64,000 bases of DNA, from contig JAVDOI010000006.1 in assembly GCA_032191485.1 (NCBI GenBank), positions 15,094,740 through 15,158,739 on the forward strand, read 5' to 3'. A program made the translations under genes and the position numbers. The DNA comes from Leptoclinus maculatus. Its lineage: Eukaryota > Chordata > Actinopteri > Perciformes > Stichaeidae. The first letter of the stretch is position 1. Every line of letters begins with the position of its first letter. Of the stretch, positions 1 through 11,800 are shown in pieces. The notes under the pieces were generated by a model. The model ran no database searches and was not told the DNA's origin. It saw only the letters and a program-made list of their open reading frames with translations.

Positions 1-19
1 GTTTCTTTCTTATTACCAC

Positions 20-40
20 ATATATATATATATATGTATA
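20..40. repeat. Short (TA)n tract
   Basis: An AT-alternating stretch of about 20 bp immediately before the TA-flanked transposon end. It supplied TA dinucleotides as insertion target. Confidence 0.6.
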
Positions 41-44
41 CATA

Positions 45-1098
45 CAGTGGCGGGCCGTGCATTTTATACCCAGGCCTTCACTGCTGTCATGCAGCTGAAA
101 TACCACCTTATAACCACATGATGGCGCCACAGCTATTATTCGTTTCGAAGGCTGTAACTATGTACGTATTCGTATTAAACCGTTCGGTACGAGGCTTACA
201 ATACTTTTGAATAATGCTAGAGCATTTGGAAAATGCAGAAGCTTAAATTCAGGAAATTTCAGGAAAATATTATGTTTTCTGTGCTCATGTAGGACAGTGG
301 TTCTCAGCTGGTCTGGCTGTGGGACCCCCACCATCATCCCTTAATGATAAGCCGCAGCCCATTCGTCTCTTTAGGAGACCATCTTATGATTTTTCTTTCA
401 CAACCCAAACTTTAAACGTACTGCTCTGCAATCTCTTTCCTCGTCTCAGCCCCCTGTGTCACGGTGTGTGGTACATCTCACTCGAGTCAGGAAACTTGTC
501 AGAATTCCCATATTTGATTGGCTGAGCTGCATCACGTGATGTGATTCACAACGCCGACTAAGCCTCTGCTGTTAAGTTTCGTTTCACGATAGTCACGCGC
601 TCGCCCACTGACCAATCACAGCACACTCTGCACCTTGCGGCAGAGCTGCACATGGACACTGAGCTGCACGTAATGCTGACGTAGCTATAGGCCGGCTAGC
701 AGGCTCTGACATGTCAAAGAATACGCCCAACATGTCAAACTAAAGATCTGATTGGTTGAACACTATGACAATCAACAATATCGTCCCCATTCACTTAAAC
801 TGCACATGGATGCACTTGTGAGTCTGCAGGCCTGGGGCCTCTCTTCTTACCTAGAGACACAGAGGTGAAATCTGATTGGATAAAAGCTCTACTTAAAACA
901 AGCTGCACTGGAAGCAGAGCAACTGAGGAAGACAGTAGCTGTGCAATGAGAAAATAAGATAATGGGAAAAATATTTTTATAAATTATAATACATGTAGTG
1001 TATTTAAGAAAAATTATTAAATTATAAAATAGATATAACTTTGTGATTCTGTTTAGGCCAGCAGAGAAGGCTTTGCAGGCCCTGACGGCCCGCCACTG
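45..1098. mobile_element. Non-autonomous TIR DNA transposon, TA target
   Basis: The left end CAGTGGCGGGCCGT is the exact reverse complement of the right end ACGGCCCGCCACTG. Further in, GCCTTCACTGCTG (left) pairs with CAGCAGAGAAGGC (right), so the inverted repeat spans about 40 bp with a gap. Both ends are flanked by TA (43-44 and 1099-1100). The interior of about 1 kb has no transposase frame. A second, truncated copy of the right end lies at about 22300-22411. The superfamily is not assigned: TA and CAGT ends fit Tc1/mariner-like elements, but the TIR sequence could belong to another class. Confidence 0.8.
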
Positions 1099-1260
1099 TA
1101 TATATATGAGAGAGAGAGAGATTTCGAGTATCTGTCCACATATTTAGCATATCAAATGTTCTCACAGTTCTGCATTATATGGCTCCACTCCTGATGTTCC
1201 TTGCTTATGTGCATTTCAAACAAATCAGTTGCCTAATATGTTGATGCATATATATTCCAG

Positions 1261-2803
1261 TGGTGATCATCGTGGAGAGAGGTTTGGCGGCAGAGATCGT
1301 CCCATGCCTGATTATAGGGGTAGAGATGGGATGAACATGGGTCCCATGGGTCATATGGGCCCGAGACCTCAAGATATGCCACCTATGGACATGAGAAGGA
1401 TGGATGGGCCGCCCATGAGGGGGCGTGATATGGACCAACGTGAGATGAGAGACAGAGAGCAAAACAGAGATTTTTGCCGAGCTGGAGAAGAGCCGGACTT
1501 CAATCTAAGAAGGCACTATGAAATTTCCATCAGAGACAAACTGATGAATTCCTCTGGTTTCCCGGGACCAGGCAGGAACTCAGTAGACATGGGAGGGAGG
1601 GGTATGCCACCACGGGAGCCAAACAGCAGACTTATGGACATGAGAGACAGAGAGTCATTTAATTATGACGCGCCACCGTTCAACGATCCCAATATTGATG
1701 GAAGAAGAGGGTTTCCTATGGACCGAATGGAGCGAAATGATGGATTTAGGGACATGCGTGACAGGCCCCCAGTGGGCACTGACGACTCTGATGGCTATAA
1801 TATGGACTTACCGCCACGTGAAAGGAGAGTGATGGACACCGACCGAAGAGGAGGGCCACCTTTCAACCCAAGAGGTGGATTCGATTCTGATGTGGATTTC
1901 AGAAATCGTCCATCAGCTGAATTTAAAGGTAGGGATCGATCTCCCTTACGATTTGGAAACAGTGATGTCCCGCCAGTGGACAGGGCAAGAACGAACATGC
2001 CCACAGATGTTACTGGCCCTCAAAGATCAGAGTTCACGGGTGCAGAAAACATACCCAGAGAGAGAGAATATCCAGATTCAGGTGGCAGCCCCCTTATGGA
2101 TTATCGAAGCGGTGAGGAGATGACTCTTGCAGAAGAATGGAAGAACCGTCGAAAGGAAAAGACTCCTCTCTTAGAAGTTGGTAAAGCTATGGGAGATGTA
2201 CCAAAACCTAGCTTCCCTGTAGGTTTTGGCCGAGATGTGAATGTTAGAGGTCCACCGCCATTTCAGCAAAGGGATAGGCCACCTGTCAAGTTCCCGGGGA
2301 AAGAGGTCGGCTTTCCTCATAGTGACCACTTTCCCGCCATGAATCTACCATCAATTGCCAGCAAAGCCCCGCAAGACCATCCACGCCAGGAAATAAGTCT
2401 TCTTTCTGGCCCTCTTGGGAGAGAAAATGAGAGTGGACCTTGGCTTGGAGAAAGGAACCCGAAGCATAGGCCGAATAAGTCAAATTGTGACGAAAGGCTC
2501 CTTTACCACCAAGAGAAGAATCCGCCCTCGCATATGATTCAGAAGCCAAATGATTGTTTCGAAGGGCTGAAGGATATCCCACATAATCAAGGACCTGCCA
2601 GGGGTAAGGTGGGGGCAGAAGGTGATTTCCAAAGCAGCAGCAGCACTGTGCAGGCGAGAGATCAAGACTACAGGGACATCGACTACAGAACCGGGCCCGG
2701 GAGGGCTTTCGATTACAAGCACCAGGCACTTCAAGTGCCAGAGAAACTCATCAAAGAGTCTAAACCAATCCCACCTTCAAAGTTTAGCGAGTCTGGTTCT
2801 CAG
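1261..2803 (+). CDS. rbm6: rbm6 exon a: large N-terminal repeat-rich exon
   Basis: A 1543-bp exon opening after the acceptor tatattccag and closing at cag|gtaagt. It starts with the third base of a split codon and ends in phase 0. It encodes about 514 residues rich in Arg, Asp, Gly, Met and Pro, with many short units related to the RBM6 decamer repeat: DYRGRDG, MRGRDM, DMRDRES, DMRDRPP, DFRNRPS and FKGRDRS. The region is probably disordered. Near the end DYRDIDYRTGP matches the RBM6-specific segment just before RRM1. The in-frame ATG at 1229 lies in the upstream intron (it reads through the acceptor), so I do not use it as the start. Confidence 0.93.
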
Positions 2804-5800
2804 GTAAGTGTATTTTTATGTTGGTGTTAGTATTTGTTTATAAATTGTATTTCTATTTATTATAATATTTTGCCATTTCATAACCTGAATTTAAACATTT
2901 CTGTGAAAGGATCAAGATTACAGGAATGCATCCGTGGAGGACAAAGTTTCCAATACAATATCCATAATTGGTATTCCAAAGACTGCCACAATGGAGCAGG
3001 TAATAATAACCCAACAGAAAAGCCACTTCATGTGTTCATCATTCTGGTTACCAGACTGTGTCTGTATTAGTTTGCTCAGAAAGCCGTGGCACAGCTCACT
3101 CGTTTTGACACATTCTTTGGCAGATTCTCGGTGCCTTTGCAGTCCGTGACGGTGTGCCAATGCAGGGGATGAAAATCAGAAATGTTATGCCAGGTAAGAA
3201 TTACGTTTCTTTGTGAAGCCGTTTTGAGGCAGTCGATCGCTAACGTGTCCCACGACATTTCGCTTTTACGACATTCGAAACTTCGCATTCTTTCTTTGTT
3301 ACGTTGTTGGTTGCTTTTGTTGTTGGTGGTCTGTGTGAACTCGCTCAGTAAAGAAGAAAGGGGGGGGGGGTTGGGGGGTTCTGTTATGCCATCCTTTGTC
3401 ATATCTGAGGATTTCTGGTCATTGTGTCAAATAGAGGATTTACCAAGGATTCAATACAAGGAGCGTTGGAGAGTGTCAGTTATAAAAGATCGGTGACAAG
3501 TGACCCACTGAATGTGTCACCGTGACACTTAAAGTACTGAAAAATAACGTCACAAACTTGAAATGGAGACCGTCTCGATAGTGCTTTGTTCATCCTGCTG
3601 ATCTAAACGTCTGCTCTAGAGTGCTTTCCACAGTGGATCATCATGGTCATAGATGATGCCAAGCCTTTTTTGTGAAGATTATTATCTCTCGAATGCTGTT
3701 AATTTTGCATAATGTATCAAAATGGTCATCACAGAAAGATATTCGGTGCCTTTTTTAATTAGGTATAAACATGACTGGTAAACCTTCTGTCTCCATGGTG
3801 CGCACCACGCAGTCGTTCACTGCCACTGGTTTGGAATATCTGCTTTGATAAAGCCGAGCCTTAAAAAGTCTGATATGACGTCAGTCATCAGAAGACTAAA
3901 TAGAACAAAAAAAGCATAAAACAAAATGTGTGTTTTCCTGAAAAGGTATGTATGTAAGTCAAGGTGAATAATTCGCTCACGCTGATCTCGATGTATTCAC
4001 GAACTGCTGTCTTTCATGTTTCAGTGGGTGACTGTCATTGCTGGCATTGACTAACAAAAACCCATCTGTATTTCAAATGCTGTCCCCAGGTTACAGCTAC
4101 GATACGGCCTATGTGGAGTTTTTAAACCTCGAGGATGCAGTCCACTTCATGGAGTCCAACAAGGTGGCCCATCCTCGTCACTCTACGAAGGCCGTCTCTC
4201 CCATCAGGATTATGAGGGGTTGAGAGGGCATTTAGTAGATGGGGGAGGGAGAGAACCGGGGCAGGGGTTGCTTTTACAATTTAGTGAGCTTACTTTGGTT
4301 AAGGAGATGAAGATGTCAGTTGTTTGACATTTTTAGATGCTTTAAACCTCAACAGTTGGTCCTAGTTTTACATCAATTACATTGTAAGTAGTTATCCACA
4401 ATGCCATGGTAGTACTTCAGGCTACTTGTTAACACTTAAAATACTTTCAACTGTGTATGTGCACAGAAATACAACAGGTTTCCCTGGCATTGTTTACTTG
4501 CCCTAGTAGTCCTCATTTTTCAAATTAATTTATAAATTGCTTAATCTTGGAATAGATTTAACCATGAAGATACAGATATTTTGGGGGGGGGGGGGGGAGA
4601 TCAGGAAGACTTAAATGATGACTTTGAAGGTACTAATGTGAAGCCACCATGACACCTATGTGATTTAACCTTTGTAACGAAGACGATCAAAGGAAATTAC
4701 CACTTGCGGCTCTTTCAAGTCTTTGTGTCTTAGAAAATATTGTTTTCCTCTTTGCTTTGTGCGACCCTCGAAAGAAGCTTCTGTTAAGGAAGCAACTGCA
4801 GATTTGGACACTTTTCTTACCAGTGCCTTGGGGGGGGGGGGCGGGGGGGGGGGAGGAGACGTTCATTTCATCTTTACTCGCGGTGTAAGCGGTAGAGCGA
4901 GAGTGACGCGTTCCAAAGTGGTCTACCAGGAATGTACATGTGAATGATTGGCCACCACACGGCCGTGGAAGAGGAAGTTGCATTGTCGGCCCGGCAGAGG
5001 TTTAGCCAGGTGCAACTCCTGCTGGACTAACCTGTGCTGTTAGTCGGACGTTGCTGCGATGACTCGTGCTATGTTGCCAGACTGGCCTCATTCAAATGAA
5101 TGCGAAGGCTGCATTCTTTCACAGAGGGCGACCGTGGCCTTATTAGTGAGACCCCTGCAGCTAGAGTTTAACTGTAAACGCACAATACAAATTTAGTTTT
5201 CTTATTTGCAAAAGAGAGAATTAGCATTTTCTTTTTATTAAAAGTAACCTTGAAGAAGAATATTTTTTCAATTTGAGGGCAGGTAAAGCATTATAGTGAT
5301 CACAACTTTGGTGTAGTTTTCTCAGCCATGTATGGGTCTACGTTGTGTTTTTTATTTTTATTTTATTTAGATATGCCAGTGGCGTGGCTTTATGGATGAC
5401 AGCCAGTCTATCGGTGCAGACTGAAATATCTCAACAACTATAGGATGCATTGCAGTGACATTTTGTACAGATAATTGTGGGCCCCAGAGGATTTTGGTGA
5501 TTCCCTGACTTTTCCTCTGGCGCCATTATGAGGTTCACATTTTTGGTGTTTAGTGAAATGTCTCAACAGCTTATTAGATGCATTCTCGTTACATTTGGTG
5601 CAGATATTCATGTCCAGAGTACAAATCCTAACCGTTGTGGTTACCTTCTTGACTTATCCAGGGAAGCAGCTCTTCATCCACTTGATGGATTGGCACACAT
5701 TTTGATACAGATATTCATGGTTCCAAGAGGATGAAATAACTTTGGGGATCTCCTGACTTCTCTTCTAGCACCAACGTGAGGTTGAATTTGCGGTTTGATG

Positions 5801-8800
5801 GATAATCATGCTTTTTGATGGAGACATTTGTGGTCTTTGTGCACTTTGGTGATCCCCTCACTTTCAATTAGGACCATCAAGTCAACGTTGTTGTTTATCT
5901 ATTTGACAGTTTGGGTTTCTTCACAATGAGCAATACAGCTTCACAAAGCCGCTGGCGTGCCGGCAGACTCTGGTTGTCTTTAAGTGTCTGCGGCATTCCT
6001 TCTTTCAGCAGTTCATCTGCAACTTTCCTTCAGAATGTCCTCTTGATGGTCTTCTCTTGAACTCATCGTCTTTGAACTTCGGGCACCAGGATTTCTACTT
6101 TCTTTCAACTGCTCTGAGCAGTTTGTGAATTAATTTCGCATCTTGACACAATGAACAAAGTCTTCAACACTGGCCAGCAATGATGTGCTTTTGATTATGT
6201 GTGTGGAACTATGGAGTAGCCCATGAGCTCGGGGTAGTTGGGATCAGGTTGGTTGTTGCTGAAATGTGTAGCAGTTTGTTGTTTGGCTTTGCTATTGCTA
6301 ATGTTGGTGCATTTTGTTGCTTTTGGCCAATGTTTTTGAAAACAAAGGATACAATCTAGATGATGCAGATAGTTGCAAGGTCATTAATCTTGATATCAAA
6401 GATTCAAATCACCACTTAGAAGCTATCATGATTGGTAAAGAATGTTTTGCTTTGTGCTCTTTGGTGCGACTTAATGTATGGTTTTAATGGTTAATCTGTT
6501 TTGTGTAAATAAGGTATTCTCTGGAATTATCCACCGACAGCTTTTTGATGCACAACCCACGTTAGAATTATGGATGTTTAGCGCAGTGCTACAGATTTGC
6601 CATGAACCCCTTGAAACTGCTAATTTCTCATAGTAATGCAGTCTAGTCTTGGTTATAGGTTATGTACGATGGCTTAGTCTGGTTAGTATACTTTACCTAC
6701 CAAGAGCATGGTCCTCATTTTGCCCTATGTAGTTCAGTTGTTTTCTTTTGGATTGTGCTGTGGACAACTACCGGCACCTATTCTGCAAATCAGTTGATGC
6801 TTTAGTTCTTTTGAAGCCAAACACTGCCTGGTTCCTGCATTTCATTTTTATGGATTTGCTGCTTTTGTTTGTATTTTGGTGTAGTAAACTGCATATCTTT
6901 GTGTTTTGGTCAGATAAAAACCAGCAATTTGAAGATGTTACCCCGGGCTTTAGGAAATTGTCTGACCTTTTCTTTTTCTGGAACAAATGATCACTTGTTT
7001 AATTGTTACAATAATCTGCAGATTAGTCGATTACTGAAAATAATTTAGCCGCAGCCCTAATTTGTAGTTCCGTTTAAACTATTTAGCGTAGTGTCAGGGC
7101 GAACTGCCTGTGTGAAGCATGATCCTCAATCTGGGCTTTGCTCACTATCGTAAGTGTTCGCCCGTTTCATCCTCAGCAGTGAAGAGGAGGGCTTAACCTG
7201 CCACAGTGCATGTTGGGTGTCATTGGTATTATTTACATATAAGTCACAGATGTCGTATGATGCTGATTGATCATTTCTGTTCTTCTTTCAGGGATCCCTA
7301 AAGGTTGGCAGTAGAACAGCGTCCATGAAGTACATGCAGCCAGAGGAGCGTGAAAGAAGTGTTCATGTGAGTGTAGTCGGAGAGAATTATCTTCTTCTGT
7401 TTTTAAATATTTTATCAGACCTTCTAAAACAAAAAACAGTATTTGAATAATGGTTGGGTCACAAGACGCTATAAACACAAAATTAGCTTTATTTTAATAA
7501 AAATTTGACCTATTTCCTACAGTATCATTTCTTCACAATATAGCCATTACAACAAACTGAACACTTCCTGCAGGTATTTGACAGTAAAAAAACTCCTGGA
7601 TGGAGTGATTGTTGTGTTTGTATAACAGCAAACAGCAGTTCACAATGTACAGCATCACTTCACCATATTGTTTACCGTACAACAGCTAAGTGTCCCTACC
7701 TTCCTGTGTCTGTGAATTAGGAATCAGATCACAAAGTACCTCAACTCCAGGAGCCCCTGTTGCCCAGACCAGATGAGCCTTTAGAAAAGTTGAAGACCAA
7801 CCTGGATGGGTCCAAACCAAAAGTTCCCACGGAGCCATTGCCCCATGGCCAGTGGCAGCGTAGCTCCGACCTGACCCCTGAGGCCTGGCAGCAGCAGGTG
7901 GACCAACAGCTCCAACAGCAGGAAACGGATCAGCAGGCAGATTCTTGGGGCAACCGCAACCTTCCTCATCACGCTTCACACCAATCTGACTCCGTTTTTA
8001 AAGACAGCAAAAGTATGTTGACTTAAGCTCCTGGGTCTTCTCTAAAGCATCAACTGTAACATATTTGTTATGTGCTATTGTAATTCATAACCAAGTTGGG
8101 TAAACAACACTTTTCCCTTGTGTCACTGTACAGCCATGATAATAAAAAATGTGAAGCCCACCACCACAGTAGAGACAATCCTGAAAGCCTTGGATCCCTT
8201 CGCATATCTGGATGAAAGAAATGTTCGCTTAGTCAAGGCCAAGCCACCAGGAGCCAAGTGTTTCTGCTTTGTTGACATGGACTCCCACGAGGTATCTAAA
8301 ATATGAACGCACACAGTTTCTCTCAGTCTGTGATAGACGTCTTTATCCAGGTTCCCTGTGATTTCACAGCACTTACAATTGTGTCTTCTTTTGTAGCAAG
8401 TGACACGTCTGGTTGAGCTCCTCACTAAACCCAGACCCCTTTATGTTGATGGAGTCAGAGTTTATGCGGAGGTGGCAAAACCTTTGAAGAACCAAAAGTA
8501 AGTCAACCATTTTGCAAGGGTTGTTTATCCGCTTTGTCCAGTAGAGAAATCCCATCTCATTTGTTCCTGATGATTGTCCGTCTGTTTCAGTTTCAGAAGA
8601 GACTTTGATAAAACAAACAGTTCCATCCTTGGGTATCCACCTGAGACCAGCACGGTGGGGGTAAGTTGTGGTCTTAATTGTGTTGGGTTTTTAGTGCTGG
8701 GCAACGATTCAAATCTTTAATCGCATTGTTATGGCAAAGTTCAATAATTAATTCAAAAGTAGTGTATTGCGCACTTTTATTTTAAAAGTACTGCTATATG

Positions 8801-11800
8801 AACAAAAGGGCAATACCATTTGGTTTGCAGACACTTTAAACAAATCAGGTATTTGGTATTAAACAGCAGTATTCCCTTTACACAGTAGCGATCATATTTC
8901 TTGCATATCTGTGCTCAGTGTGCTGACTTTATGTGAAACGTTCCACTGCTGTGCAACATGAATAAAATGTTTCAGCACGTTTCAGCTAAATGTCTGTCTT
9001 CATGACAGTCAGAGCATGTGAATACAGCTCTACTGTTCATCAATATCATGAGGTAATTCTGGTTACCCAGCGATCAAAGAATAAAGACACTTTACGCACA
9101 ATTTAGGTGTATTTTCCCTTTAACTCACGAGATGCTGGTAGCATGTTTTATACTTAATGGGAATATAATTCATACTTTGTTGCCATCTTATTCTGAAAAC
9201 CGGATGTTCGTCTGAAGAAACCGGATGTTGTCTCATGTTAATCTTTCCGCTAACTTTCTTAGCTCATTCTTGATGCTCATACGTGCCGTCATTCGTTGCG
9301 ATCCTAAAGGTGCGTTCACACCAAACGCGACGCAAACGCACCTTGAGAATGTTCCTCAGACCGACATCTTCCACAATACTAACCGGCTGCAGTTTGTATC
9401 CACTTCTCTGTGGCATTTGTTAGCTTGTCTTGCTTTTGTTTATCTATATATTTCCCACACGCTGCATCAACGTAGTCTGAAGACTTCCTCCACCGCTGCC
9501 AGTGAGCAACGGACTTTCAAAATAAAAAGAAGTGTTAACGCGCGATAAAATAATTGTCGGCGTTAATTAGTTAACGCGTTAACTTGTCCAGCACTAGTTG
9601 TTTTACAAAGTTATAAAAAGAAGAGGATGACCTGTGTTTTCTTTTTTCAGCAGCAGCAGTACCCACAACCTCCACAGCACTTGCAACCTCTGCAGCCACC
9701 TGCTGGTGCCCCCGCTGGAATGCAAGGTGGGACTCCGGCACATATTCTGGTATCTTGGTCCCTAGGTTTATTGTTTATTATTACTAAACCTAAAGATATT
9801 TGTCGCCAGGTGATTTCACGTCTGGCAGCACTCTTCCTGCTCTCTCATCAGACCCCAGCATTGGACAGGTGGGTTACAACGCAAAAAGCAAAGCCTGTGA
9901 TCTTGGATAGATGTCTCGTCTCAAAGCTGTGCAGTAAACTGAACATCTCCTTTAACGCCTCGTAGGGAGTTGGCTATGGTGAGACTCCAGCTGTGGATCC
10001 ATCTTACCAGCCTGGAGGACCCCATGTGCCCACAGAATCAGCTGGGATGACAGTCGCCACAGATGGATCACAGCCCTACGTCTATGGTAAGAATCCAGAA
10101 AAGGTATCAATCATTTTATGTCTGTATAGTTACAACATTGTAGTAAACGACTACAGTGTAGCTGTGTTGTGATTTAAACCACTAGTAAATGGTGACAAAC
10201 CTTAAATTCAATCTGACATCAATAGCAAAGTAAGAACTCCAGACAAAAGGTCCTAAATGTATAAGACGGGGAACGTGGAGCTTAATGTTGAGGAGCTTTT
10301 CCTCGAGGACTTCTCCTTGATCCACTCTGGTTGGATTGGACCTCATTTGTAAATTGCTTTGGACAAAGGGCTCTGCCAAATTAATACATGTAACGTCAAT
10401 GTCATATCTATTTGTCCCAATTCCTCCAGGCTCTGAGATTCCCGACATGACCAACTACTTGTACGATTCCACGTCGGGCTTCTACTACGATCCTGAGACA
10501 ACACTTTACTACGATCCTACCTCTAGGGTGAGCATACAACAGTGAGCCAGTGCTTTCTCCGGCCAATGAGCGGCCAGAAGGATAGCAAGGGAGAAACAGT
10601 GTTTGTAATATTGTGTATCCAAAAAAGTGCTGCAGTTGTTAACCTACCAGATAATATTAAATAATTTACAGCTACTACACATCTAACCAGAAGTAACTGC
10701 ATCCTGTAGCATGCACATGTATCTATGATGTTATTTCAGTTTGCAGACATTCAGCCAGTACCTCACACTTTTATTCCACTTGTGTCACTTGAGGAGTGAG
10801 TGAAATGTAGACCTAAAAACCTAAACCTATCAAGGAGCCACTATGTTATAATAGTGTTTTGAATGATTTCTTAATAAAAGGACCCAGACTGCAGTTTAAG
10901 CTTCTTATGCACTATTTAGTCAGCCTGTAGCCACAATAAATGTGTCTTAAGTCATTATGTTTGGTTGTCATTAAGTTGTTGTTTTTCTCTCTCATTCGTT
11001 TGTGTATAGTATTTCTACAATGCTCAAACCCAAGAGTACATGTACTGGGATGCTGCGTCAAAGACTTACATCCCAGTTCCAGGAGGCAATCCTACACCGA
11101 CCCAACCTATCATCATGACCGCTGAAGATCACGCCATTCTTTCCAACCCAGCAGCAGATGCTCCTCTGGAAATGAAGAAAGCGTCGGAGTCTCCAGACAC
11201 TGCAGAAGCTCCGGCACTAGTTTCCATTTCTGATGGCGACTCTGCTCCGGAGCCTGTCCCAACTTCCTCATCAGCAGCTCCTGAAAGGAAAGACGACGAC
11301 GACTCCAGAAAGGACAAAGAGAAGGACAACGACAAGCCAAGAAGTATTGCTGCCGTCAAGGTAGCACTTTGGTTACAATACCAGTGCACACAATGTGAAA
11401 TGCAGTCGTGTGAACGGGAGAGTTTAGACATTTGTTGCTGTTTGCAGATCATGAAAGATATGGAGCGCTGGGCAAAGATCCAGAATCGTCAAAAGGACGT
11501 TGTTCGTTCCGCATCACCGTTACTGAGGAGCGGGACGGACGATGACAGGAGGCAATCCAAGACTGCTGACGCTGGTTTCGCTATCTTTGAGAGGAAGGTT
11601 AGAGACTCGTCTCCAGCGACCACATCTATTCTGTGCATTATTTATACAATGAAGGCAGATGGAAGTATTTATTTATTATATCTTGTAAATGTTTTTGTCC
11701 CGGTTCTCGTTTTACATCCTTAGATATCGGGTGCAGATGATCTTTTTAAGAAGCCCCTTGCTCCTCTTAAGAAAGATGAAAAGTCAAAGGTAAGAACCCT

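Larger units (their letters stand above)
4164..7291 (+). other. rbm6 intron d (3.1 kb) with repeats and G-runs
   Basis: The longest intron in the window. It holds two G-rich tracts (4583-4597 and 4830-4853), a copy of a dispersed teleost repeat (about 5375-5880) and a hAT-type terminal relic (about 7012-7060). No further exon is seen, and in particular no Cys-rich RanBP2-type zinc-finger exon. Confidence 0.7.

Noticed and set aside
1229..1260. ATG at 1229 as the rbm6 start codon
   Set aside because: It lies in the intron: a good acceptor (tatattccag) ends at 1260 and the exon begins inside a codon, so the true start is upstream of the window.
2286..2729. Antisense 147-codon frame within rbm6 exon a
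   Set aside because: A shadow of a long, biased coding exon, with no family signature of its own.
9225..9548. 107-codon frame in rbm6 intron i
   Set aside because: It lies inside the non-autonomous hAT-like element and shows no transposase motif.
11361..11447. Continuous frame through intron n (11040-11723)
   Set aside because: Exons n and o happen to share a frame with the short intron between them. Splice sites at 11360 and 11447 and family similarity on both sides argue for removal, although retention would keep the frame.
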